Shown here one piece after another: positions 45,962 to 51,028 of a DNA stretch of 53,515 nt. Both the position numbers and the translations under genes were made by a program. Source of the stretch: a virus. The notes below the pieces were generated by a model. The model saw only the letters and a list, made by a program, of their open reading frames with translations, did no database searches and was not told where the DNA came from. The stretch spans positions 1 to 53,515 of the IMG/VR virus record IMGVR_UViG_3300021373_000958; one strand, 5' to 3'. How positions within the stretch are numbered: the first letter of the stretch is position 1; the number at the start of each line of letters is the position of its first letter.

Positions 45962-46003
45962 TACAATACAGGATCAGGGGGGCAATGGGGAGAATGGTGG
46001 ACA
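45962..46003 (-). promoter_or_regulatory. TGTCCAC-box promoter, copy 4
   Basis: Minus strand: TGTCCAC at 46003-45997, 26 nt including CCCC runs, then TGTATTGTA (45970-45962), 29 nt from the start at 45933. It lies in the intergenic gap. Confidence 0.55.
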
Positions 46004-46015
46004 CTCCCCCAATTG

Positions 46016-46213
46016 TCACATGCCGAAGAACTCTTCGAACTCGTCAGCGATACGATCGATTAACCAGTCGCTAGCGTTCACGCTGAACACATCACAGACC
46101 CAATCGACGCAATCGTTGAGATCAGTCATGTTAGAACACATGTACTCCCGAAGGGCGGGAGCGATATCCAGATCGAACTGGTGGACCATGGAGGAAGTGA
46201 GGTTGTTTGTCAT
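46016..46213 (-). CDS. hypothetical small acidic protein
   Basis: 65 residues, MTNNLTSSMVHQFDLDIAPA, rich in Asp/Glu with WVCDVF and WLIDRIADEFEEFFGM helices. The ATG lies only 7 nt from a TATAAT hexamer (46225-46220), so its mRNA may be nearly leaderless. No family recognised. Confidence 0.65.
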   Translation of the reverse strand: MTNNLTSSMVHQFDLDIAPALREYMCSNMTDLNDCVDWVCDVFSVNASDWLIDRIADEFEEFFGM

Positions 46214-46219
46214 GTAGAC

Positions 46220-46262
46220 ATTATAGGCACGGGTGGGGACGATCTGCGAGGCAAAGTGGACA
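46220..46262 (-). promoter_or_regulatory. TGTCCAC-box promoter, copy 5
   Basis: Minus strand: TGTCCAC at 46262-46256, 30 nt, then a perfect TATAAT (46225-46220) preceded by TGCC. It has the best -10 of the set. Confidence 0.6.
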
Positions 46263-46276
46263 CTCTGCCAACTGTC

Positions 46277-46534
46277 CTAGTCCTGGGTCGTGTAATCTAT
46301 ATCAAAGGTAGACTCACATTCAGGCATATCGTTATCATCCAGGATGATACGGTAGTCTATACTTTTCACACAATATCCTGCAGCAGCAGTAATCTCTTCT
46401 ACGAGATCATCACCATCATCTGCCTCCCAAAATGTGCCGATGTAATCATCAAAAAACTCAGCACATTCTTGCTCAGTCATAGGATAGAGACTATCCTCAA
46501 AATCGAACTCAATTTGTGTAACTTGGAATTGCAT
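46277..46534 (-). CDS. conserved hypothetical acidic protein
   Basis: 85 residues, MQFQVTQIEFDFEDSLYPMT, then a YIGTFWEADDGDDLVEEITA segment and GYCVKSIDYRIIL. A small alpha/beta protein; the I-G-x-x-(F/W)-E-x-DD-x-(D/E)-LV-E-x-I...WCVKSIDY-type layout is common in cyanophage hypotheticals. Function unknown. A 17-bp direct repeat lies just upstream of the ATG. Confidence 0.7.
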   Translation of the reverse strand: MQFQVTQIEFDFEDSLYPMTEQECAEFFDDYIGTFWEADDGDDLVEEITAAAGYCVKSIDYRIILDDNDMPECESTFDIDYTTQD

Positions 46535-46535
46535 G

Positions 46536-46577
46536 GTTAGTGTCAGTTAGTGATGAATGAGTTAGTGTCAGTTAGTG
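46536..46577. repeat. 17-bp direct repeat
   Basis: GTTAGTGTCAGTTAGTG occurs at 46536-46552 and 46561-46577. Each copy is itself two near-identical GTTAGTG units around TCA. The second copy contains the stop codon of the 53-residue gene (46568-46570). It may be a small duplication at the gene junction. Confidence 0.6.
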
Positions 46578-46729
46578 CCGAACATTTCTTTGTACAAATC
46601 GAGATCCTGGTTCTTATACTTTTCATTGGTTAACCAAATCTCTTGTTCAATCCAGGCAACTTGCTGCCGTGCTTTAATCAAACTCTCACGCAGTTCGTAT
46701 AACTTTTGGTTGCGCTCAGTGATAGTCAA
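46568..46729 (-). CDS. small coiled-coil protein with a TTG start
   Basis: 53 residues, translated by hand: (M)LTITERNQKLYELRESLIKA... wait-free of stops from TTG 46729 to TGA 46568; the first 19 residues after Met are LTITERNQKLYELRESLIK. The sequence is helical and charged, with a QEIWLTNEKYK segment. No ATG or GTG is available in frame below the upstream TGA; an ATT directly before the TTG is the only alternative. It begins 26 nt from the copy-6 promoter. Confidence 0.55.
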   Translation of the reverse strand: MTITERNQKLYELRESLIKARQQVAWIEQEIWLTNEKYKNQDLDLYKEMFGTN

Positions 46730-46754
46730 AATGGAAAAATCCCGTCAACATGTA

Positions 46755-46796
46755 TACAATACACGATAACGGGACAGATGGGGGATTAGGTGGACA
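46755..46796 (-). promoter_or_regulatory. TGTCCAC-box promoter, copy 6
   Basis: Minus strand: TGTCCAC at 46796-46790, 26 nt, then TGTATTGTA (46763-46755), identical to copy 4; 26 nt to the TTG start at 46729. A 6-bp inverted repeat (TCCCGT/ACGGGA, 46740-46745 and 46769-46774) encloses the -10. Confidence 0.55.
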
Positions 46797-46798
46797 GT

Positions 46799-46957
46799 TC
46801 AATAAGTGTCATAGTATTCGTCCGTTTCCCTCTTGAATTTGGTAACTTTCTTTTTAGTCTGCCTTCGAATGTTCTTTACTTCATAACCAAAGTCTTCGAA
46901 TTCTTCATCGAATTGTTGAAACTTTTGGTTGTCGGACTGATTGTAACGTTTGCCCAT
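46799..46957 (-). CDS. hypothetical small charged protein
   Basis: 52 residues, translated by hand from ATG 46957: MGKRYNQSDNQKFQQFDEEF, a VKNIRRQTKKKV basic stretch, ending TDEYYDTY. Predicted helical with separated acidic and basic patches. No known family. It is followed at once by the copy-6 TGTCCAC box. Confidence 0.65.
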   Translation of the reverse strand: MGKRYNQSDNQKFQQFDEEFEDFGYEVKNIRRQTKKKVTKFKRETDEYYDTY

Positions 46958-46990
46958 GATTTGTGGTGAATGTTAACTCAAACTGTGTGA

Positions 46991-47236
46991 CTATTTAGAT
47001 TGAACAAGGGCACCATCTCGGACTTGTTGGTGTAGAAATCGCCCAACAGATCCTTTACCATTGTTCATCTCAACATCGATCAATTCTTCACTCAATTGTT
47101 GTTGGAATTGTTCAGTATCTTTACAGTCAAATGTATATTCTTTGTCTATATTACTATTATACACTACTTTAACTACATTATCCTCTATAGTAATACTATT
47201 AATAGCACTACTATTCAGATTTTGATAGGTTTTCAT
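46991..47236 (-). CDS. KTSC-like domain protein
   Basis: 81 residues. SSAINSITIEDNVVKVVYNS, then a KEYTFDC strand and KGSVGRFLHQQVRDG near the C-terminus fit the KTSC domain: S-S-x-I-x-x-I, two beta strands with Y-x-F/Y, then KGSx-(G/F)-x-F-h. KTSC proteins are small, sometimes fused to lysyl-tRNA synthetase; their function is not settled. The leader upstream contains a long inverted repeat (47271-47354). The call is by eye. Confidence 0.5.
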   Translation of the reverse strand: MKTYQNLNSSAINSITIEDNVVKVVYNSNIDKEYTFDCKDTEQFQQQLSEELIDVEMNNGKGSVGRFLHQQVRDGALVQSK

Positions 47237-47621
47237 GTCTTTTGGTGTTAATTGTTAAAGTTTAAAGTTTAAAAATCCAAAAAACTTAAAAAAACAAGAA
47301 TTTAAGTTTTCTCATTTTTTCAAAATCTTAAAAAAGTCAGTTTTTTGGATTTTTGAGATTTAGAGAAAACTCGAAAGTCCTCCCCTTGCCTCATGACAGT
47401 ATTATAGGGCACCTTGGAGGGTCTCTGAGGGTTTCTGTGCCACTTTGAGGACTGGCACATGTGTTCTTGACTTTCGATAGGTAGCGTGCTAAGCCAACAT
47501 CTCCACCGCGCCTTTACCCTATTTAATTAACCATTTCTTATTATTGATTATCAATAAGACTTCCTTATTGAGAACCATTGGTATCACTAGCGCGGAGCAC
47601 CTTGAAAACTACATAATTTTC
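47237..47621. other. 385-bp intergenic region with stem-loops and a TATAAT
   Basis: The longest gene-free stretch. It holds a 16-bp inverted repeat (47271-47354), TTTAAAGTTTAAA repeats near 47259-47273, a minus-strand TATAAT (47405-47400) preceded by GTGCCC like other -10s here, a 7-bp stem TGTGCCA/TGGCACA (47436-47459), separated TCGAAAGTC/GACTTTCGA arms (47371-47379 and 47470-47478), and one copy of a 16-bp near-palindrome (47541-47556). No convincing protein or tRNA gene. Probably a regulatory region for the KTSC-like gene. Confidence 0.55.
47271..47354. repeat. perfect 16-bp inverted repeat
   Basis: AAAAATCCAAAAAACT (47271-47286) and its exact complement (47339-47354) are separated by 52 AT-rich bases. 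In the minus-strand RNA this would fold into a long hairpin ending 35 nt before the KTSC-like start, with a short T run after the second arm. Confidence 0.65.
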
Positions 47622-47637
47622 TTATTGATTATCAATA
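47541..47637. repeat. two copies of a 16-bp near-palindrome
   Basis: TTATTGATTATCAATA occurs at 47541-47556 and 47622-47637, 81 bp apart. Each is an imperfect palindrome (TATTGA...TCAATA). The second copy is the last five codons and stop of the 53-residue gene; the first lies downstream of it and can be read as LIDNQ-stop. Confidence 0.6.
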
Positions 47638-47783
47638 GCACGATGCTTCGTAACACCTATTACATTTTGCCCTGGGTTGAGATCTTTTACAACTTGTGCT
47701 GCATCTTCATAGTCAATAGCATCTGCTACTGTATGGTATCTTACCATATGATATTCTTCATCCCATGTCTGTACACTATACAT
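47622..47783 (-). CDS. hypothetical 53-residue protein
   Basis: Translated by hand from ATG 47783: MYSVQTWDEEYHMVRYHTVA, a DAIDYEDAAQVVKDL helix, then GQNVIGVTKHRAIDNQ. A small alpha/beta protein. It overlaps the preceding gene by 8 nt and is the last gene before the 385-bp intergenic region. No family recognised. Confidence 0.65.
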   Translation of the reverse strand: MYSVQTWDEEYHMVRYHTVADAIDYEDAAQVVKDLNPGQNVIGVTKHRAIDNQ

Positions 47784-47985
47784 TATTCTTCTCTTGTTTA
47801 ACTGTTTGGTAGTATAGTTTATAGTATCGTTGTTTCATATCATTGATGATAGCATTGTCATCATCAAATGCCATATACTTTGTTAGTTGGTATGCTCCTT
47901 CCAGTTCACTGATTAGTCTGAGTATGTTTATACTTGATGGTTCTAATCCACCATGTTTAAATTGACTGGACTGTTGGGATTGCAT
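47776..47985 (-). CDS. hypothetical helical protein
   Basis: 69 residues, MQSQQSSQFKHGGLEPSSIN, then ISELEGAYQLTKYMAFDDDN and a Tyr/Lys-rich helix. From ATG 47985 it overlaps the upstream membrane peptide gene by 43 nt in another frame and lacks a clear Shine-Dalgarno; the only later in-frame ATG would give 32 residues. Unknown function. Confidence 0.55.
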   Translation of the reverse strand: MQSQQSSQFKHGGLEPSSINILRLISELEGAYQLTKYMAFDDDNAIINDMKQRYYKLYYQTVKQEKNNV

Positions 47986-48110
47986 ACTAGTAGATCATAT
48001 GTTGGTTGTTGACAGAAGTATTGTGGTGGTGGTTCAGGTAGTCTTGATAGTGTAATGATAGCAATGATGATTTGTATGAATGGTAGGGCGAATACGATTT
48101 TGTCTCTCAT
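47943..48110 (-). CDS. small membrane peptide
   Basis: 55 residues, translated by hand from ATG 48110: MRDKIVFALPFIQIIIAIIT, then LSRLPEPPPQYFC and a polar tail. One N-terminal transmembrane helix or uncleaved signal anchor. The ATGA overlap with the upstream gene supports the start. Two Cys and a Pro-rich linker suggest an exported tail. Unknown function. Confidence 0.6.
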   Translation of the reverse strand: MRDKIVFALPFIQIIIAIITLSRLPEPPPQYFCQQPTYDLLVCNPNSPVNLNMVD

Positions 48111-48331
48111 TCAAATACTGGTATAACTTTAGGGTTCCATTCTTCTCTTACTGCTTTCATTATGTGTTTGGGCACACCATAGTAACCCATATGCATCCAT
48201 ACACAGTCAACATAGCGTAGATCTTCTCGATCTGCGTCTACAGTGAATGCATCACAGTATTGTACAATATCATATGGGACTTCAATCTTTTTCCATGTGA
48301 TAGGTTCTTCAACATAGTATGGTACAGTCAT
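48107..48331 (-). CDS. hypothetical protein
   Basis: 74 residues, MTVPYYVEEPITWKKIEVPY, with CDAFTVDAD, YVDCVWMHMGYYGVPKHIMK and a NPKVIPVFE end. Aromatic-rich alpha/beta. ATGA overlaps on both sides place it in a tight operon with the 32-residue membrane peptide and the following small genes. No family recognised. Confidence 0.65.
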   Translation of the reverse strand: MTVPYYVEEPITWKKIEVPYDIVQYCDAFTVDADREDLRYVDCVWMHMGYYGVPKHIMKAVREEWNPKVIPVFE

Positions 48332-48426
48332 TTGAATCGTTTAATTGCGTCTTTTACTGGCCAAGTGTATTCTAGTGTTGCTACTAGAAGAATAGTGAAT
48401 GAGAGAACAAAGAATGTACTAATCAT
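48328..48426 (-). CDS. 32-residue membrane peptide
   Basis: Translated by hand from ATG 48426: MISTFFVLSFTILLVATLEY, then TWPVKDAIKRFK. One transmembrane helix and a basic cytoplasmic tail. Four-base ATGA overlaps with the oxygenase stop (48423) and the next start (48331) argue strongly that this tiny ORF is translated. Confidence 0.6.
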   Translation of the reverse strand: MISTFFVLSFTILLVATLEYTWPVKDAIKRFK

Positions 48427-48956
48427 AGTGCTAGATTAAATGAGAGGGCGATGCGTTCTTCATCAGTAGTAGAGAAATATACTCTGTGTCTAAGTGATGC
48501 AGGGAACATTAACATTTGCCCTTCTACTGGTGTGAACTTATAGACAGTGTAATAATTATACTGTTGTTGTAGTTCTGGTTTGAATGAATTGATTGCTTTG
48601 TATTGTGCGAAGCAATCAGGATGTTCAAACTCTAGTGGTGCTGGATCTGGTGGTAGTTTCAACCATAATACACCTGCCCAATCATTTCTTGGATGTTGGT
48701 GTGAGTAATTACCTTGTAGATTAGTATTGACCATATACCATGCTAGTGATGAAGTATATGGGAATGGAATATATGGTGAGAGTAGATCAGGTAATGGTTG
48801 ATAGTTAGAATGCCATCCACCCATATTAGATGCTTTCATTCCTTTGGTATCTTGTTGTCTGAGTTTGTTTAATTCAGGCAATAGATCTTTGTAGTTTGGT
48901 ATTTGGAATTGTAGCACCATTGTAGGGAACAATGGGATGGCATTACATTCAATCAT
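48423..48956 (-). CDS. 2OG-Fe(II) oxygenase family protein (TIGR02466-like)
   Basis: 177 residues. Putative iron ligands are H86 and H88 (NYSHQHPRNDWAGVLWL) and H157 (FPASLRHRVYFS), with R168 (EERIALSFNL) as the 2-oxoglutarate anchor. This is the same HxH...H...R layout as the oxygenase at 2125-2721, but it lies in the early region, far from the structural genes. It overlaps the AbrB-like gene by 8 nt and the membrane peptide by 4 nt. The substrate is unknown. Confidence 0.7.
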   Translation of the reverse strand: MIECNAIPLFPTMVLQFQIPNYKDLLPELNKLRQQDTKGMKASNMGGWHSNYQPLPDLLSPYIPFPYTSSLAWYMVNTNLQGNYSHQHPRNDWAGVLWLKLPPDPAPLEFEHPDCFAQYKAINSFKPELQQQYNYYTVYKFTPVEGQMLMFPASLRHRVYFSTTDEERIALSFNLAL

Positions 48957-49149
48957 CTACTTTCTTAATCGTGATAGTATTATCATCATTGACAATCCAT
49001 TCTAACACATCACCTTCTTGCCAGTCAAGTTCATCTAGGATCTCATCTGGTAGAGGGAGAATGCATTCATCACCGTCCTCCTCCAGTGTAACAGTATAGT
49101 TTGTATTGGGGGTTGTATCGTTCAATGTATTTTCTAGCATGTTCTTCAC
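48949..49149 (-). CDS. AbrB/MazE-like (SpoVT-AbrB) small protein
   Basis: 66 residues. The YTVTLEEDGDECILPLPDEI opening, then LDELDWQEGDVLEWI and a TITIKKV strand match the swapped-hairpin AbrB fold: a polar strand, a (I/L)-P-LP-x-x-(I/L)-L helix, then W-x-x-GD-x-L-x-W. Such proteins bind DNA and often act as antitoxin repressors. No toxin gene is adjacent. ATG 49149 (or 49140) is used; the first 80 nt also encode a protein-like sequence in another frame (49070-49196). Confidence 0.7.
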   Translation of the reverse strand: MKNMLENTLNDTTPNTNYTVTLEEDGDECILPLPDEILDELDWQEGDVLEWIVNDDNTITIKKVDD

Positions 49150-49196
49150 AGGTAAACCAACACTTTTTCTTTTCAGTTAGATCATCAAGGAAATAG
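49070..49196 (-). other. protein-like overlapping frame, possible +1 frameshift extension
   Basis: In a frame different from both neighbours, the minus strand encodes KKKCWFTCEEHARKYIERYN, then PQYKLYCYTGGGR and a stop at 49070. The Cys/aromatic pattern looks like a real small domain, yet no ATG, GTG or TTG opens it. It could be a +1 frameshift product of the 138-residue gene at TTT-CCC-C (49202-49196), or an ORF with an unusual start. Confidence 0.3.
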
Positions 49197-49601
49197 GGGA
49201 AAGATGTCAGGTGGGGGAACAGTTCGATCTTGCGACTGTTCTGTATCTTGATCTCTTGCTGCGAGGAAGTCTTCCGCGTTTTGGATGTCTTCGAAGAGTT
49301 CGATTGCGGACTGGTCGATGAACTCGTAGAGCGTGGTGTCTTTTTCGTCGTGGGGACCGACTTCGTAGGACGCTTGGATGTATTCTTGGTAGGCGATTTC
49401 GTCTTCGATGTGGTCGTTGATTTGGTTGACTGCTTCGGTTGCGTTGTCAAGGACGCCAAGTTCTTCGAGAGACTTGAGTTTGTCTTGGATTGCGTTGATG
49501 AAGTCTTCTTCTGTCCAGGTGTTGAACATCTTTTCGTTGGGGTCGTTTTCGTCCCAACTGATTGTGAACGTGTTTTCGCCATCTTGTGTTACCTCAATCA
49601 T
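49185..49601 (-). CDS. hypothetical acidic protein
   Basis: 138 residues, MIEVTQDGENTFTISWDEND, then DPNEKMFNTWTEEDFINAIQ and long acidic helices; the tail is PPPDIFPLFP and ends at tandem TGA codons. Strongly acidic. The start overlaps the preceding stop by 8 nt. Just before its stop lies TTT-CCC-CTA, a +1 slippery context leading into the frame of the feature at 49070-49196. Function unknown. Confidence 0.75.
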   Translation of the reverse strand: MIEVTQDGENTFTISWDENDPNEKMFNTWTEEDFINAIQDKLKSLEELGVLDNATEAVNQINDHIEDEIAYQEYIQASYEVGPHDEKDTTLYEFIDQSAIELFEDIQNAEDFLAARDQDTEQSQDRTVPPPDIFPLFP

Positions 49602-49977
49602 CGCCTAAATGGTCCGCACATGCTAGTGTATCACACTCATTCTTATATTGCAACTCATAGGGTGTGAGTGCTTCATTGAGTGCTTCTAATACATTCTCTT
49701 TGAAACTACGATACGGAATGAACAGTTCATCCTCACCATTCTTATACTCTGGGTGAGCATCTTTGAATGCATACTCAGTATCATAGATCAGTGATTGCGT
49801 GATGTCTCTGAGGACTTCTTGACATGTGCCAGGCAGGTTGGAATAATTACCACCACCAGTGCCATACATCATATCCTTCACTTTGTTCATCATGTTGATG
49901 TACACTTGTGCTTTCTGTTCGAACAACAGTTCAAACTCTTGTTGATGTTCTTCAGTTTGAAAATCAGGGATACTCAT
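49594..49977 (-). CDS. hypothetical helical protein
   Basis: 127 residues, MSIPDFQTEEHQQEFELLFE, with a NMMNKVKDMMYGTGGGNYSN loop and a long C-terminal helix. No signal peptide or catalytic motif. ATGA overlap with the membrane protein gene upstream (49974-49977). Unknown function. Confidence 0.7.
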   Translation of the reverse strand: MSIPDFQTEEHQQEFELLFEQKAQVYINMMNKVKDMMYGTGGGNYSNLPGTCQEVLRDITQSLIYDTEYAFKDAHPEYKNGEDELFIPYRSFKENVLEALNEALTPYELQYKNECDTLACADHLGDD

Positions 49978-50189
49978 TTGTTCTTCTCACAATAAAGGAA
50001 ATACTTGTACTCAGCGAGTTGATTGTTGGTCCATCTAATTATATCACACTCTTTGTATGTGCCAACTACATCAGCAGATGGTTCAGCGATTGGTATATTA
50101 TTATTACCAACAACCATGGCAATTACTACAAAAGCAAATGCCGTGATGGCAATACTAAATGCGACACCATTACGAAACTCATTAGTCAT
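49974..50189 (-). CDS. small single-span membrane protein
   Basis: 71 residues from ATG 50189 (MTNEFRNGVAFSIAITAFAF); an in-frame ATG 20 codons upstream overlaps the preceding gene heavily and is rejected. One transmembrane helix (residues 9-27), then a polar exterior tail with two Cys (YKECDII, YFLYCEKNK). Eight-base overlap with the upstream gene, four with the next. Function unknown. Confidence 0.65.
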   Translation of the reverse strand: MTNEFRNGVAFSIAITAFAFVVIAMVVGNNNIPIAEPSADVVGTYKECDIIRWTNNQLAEYKYFLYCEKNK

Positions 50190-50364
50190 AAGTGGTAAAG
50201 AGAAATACTTTGAGTGTTTGTCCGTCATCCTGAAGTGATACTTGAACATTAGAGCATTCGTATCTTACAAACTCTCTTCCTTCACCAGTAATTACTTCAA
50301 CACGAGTTACATCAGGATAGTTCTTTAGGAAATCTCCATTTGGTTGTTGAATGTCTTCACTCAT
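50182..50364 (-). CDS. small conserved hypothetical protein
   Basis: 60 residues, MSEDIQQPNGDFLKNYPDVT, then VEVITGEGREFVRYECSNVQ and SLQDDGQTLKVFL. All-beta. The FVRYECSNVQVSLQDDGxTLKVFL pattern resembles tiny cyanophage proteins of unknown role. ATGA overlap with the upstream 155-residue gene. Confidence 0.7.
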   Translation of the reverse strand: MSEDIQQPNGDFLKNYPDVTRVEVITGEGREFVRYECSNVQVSLQDDGQTLKVFLFTTYD

Positions 50365-50828
50365 GCTACTCCATCAGCACTGTCAACTAATGCTTCCATG
50401 TCAGAATGTCCCCATGGTGGCATATGATCACCTTTGATCTTCGGTTCACTACCAAAGTTCTTCTCATAATGAGCATTCATTTTTGCCCATTGAGCATCAC
50501 GCTCTTTCCACTGTTCATACTTCTTGTCAAGATCTTCATCCATGGTGAGTTCATACTCAGCACATACTTTACGCTGATCTTCCTCACGCACACAGTCATT
50601 GAATACCAATGACATAGCACCAGAGCGAATGGATTGTGGGTCCATGCCTACACATAGCATGAATTTCTCAAATAACTTGAAATACTGTTTGGCATTGAGA
50701 TCAGCAGCAGGTGCTGTAATCAAATAATGCTCTTCAGGAATGTAATCATCACTAGTCCAAGATGATGTACCATAGGTGGGAGTGAAGGTAGCATCAAACT
50801 TAAATTGTACTTCTGCTTCGTAGGTCAT
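50361..50828 (-). CDS. conserved hypothetical protein
   Basis: 155 residues, MTYEAEVQFKFDATFTPTYG. A middle helix-rich part (AKQYFKLFEKFMLCVGMDPQ, SIRSGAMSLVFNDCVRE) and a charged coil (EDLDKKYEQWKERDAQWAKM). It resembles a cyanophage early protein family without known function. Four-base overlaps with the genes on both sides. Confidence 0.7.
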   Translation of the reverse strand: MTYEAEVQFKFDATFTPTYGTSSWTSDDYIPEEHYLITAPAADLNAKQYFKLFEKFMLCVGMDPQSIRSGAMSLVFNDCVREEDQRKVCAEYELTMDEDLDKKYEQWKERDAQWAKMNAHYEKNFGSEPKIKGDHMPPWGHSDMEALVDSADGVA

Positions 50829-51028
50829 GAATATGTCCTCATGAATTGATCAAGGGTGAAGATGTCATCAGTCTGTGTCTCTTCTACTAGTTCATCATAG
50901 GATAGATCCTTGATTGCGTCAAGGTATTCTTCTGGTGTGGGATCTTCCTCTGGGTCAAAGTCATCATGGCATAACCACTCATACTCTTTGACTAGAGCAT
51001 CAATTAGTTCTTGATTAGTGTATGTCAT
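50825..51028 (-). CDS. small acidic hypothetical protein
   Basis: 67 residues from ATG 51028 (MTYTNQELIDALVKEYEWLC), chosen for its ATGA overlap with the metallopeptidase gene rather than the in-frame start at 51055. Highly acidic (HDDFDPEEDPTPEEYLDAIK). Common in cyanophages as a short acidic protein; role unknown. Confidence 0.7.
   Translation of the reverse strand: MTYTNQELIDALVKEYEWLCHDDFDPEEDPTPEEYLDAIKDLSYDELVEETQTDDIFTLDQFMRTYS

Noticed and set aside
45433-46074. 213-codon plus-strand open frame
   Set aside because: It runs antisense across two recognisable minus-strand genes (45349-45537 and 45574-45933) and has no family resemblance or Shine-Dalgarno support.
46991-46998. CTAAATA-like octamer at the end of the KTSC-like gene
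   Set aside because: It includes the stop codon of that gene and lies in an early-type region. The following gene starts 34 nt away, but the octamer does not match NATAAATA.
47519-47578. 19-codon minus-strand frame starting MVLNKEVLL
   Set aside because: Too short, with no Shine-Dalgarno and no coupling to a neighbour.
47544-47801. 85-codon plus-strand hydrophobic frame
   Set aside because: It is antisense to the 53-residue gene (47622-47783), which has ATG overlap with its neighbour. The hydrophobicity comes from the AT-rich complement.
49070-49582. 170-codon minus-strand frame rich in Ser/Thr/Lys
   Set aside because: Most of it is the +1 shadow of the 138-residue gene and is low-complexity Ser/Thr/Lys. 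Only its last 40 codons look protein-like and are treated separately.
49230-49667. 145-codon plus-strand frame rich in Val/Phe/Asp
   Set aside because: It is antisense to the acidic 138-residue gene; its Val/Phe bias is the mirror of Asp/Glu codons.
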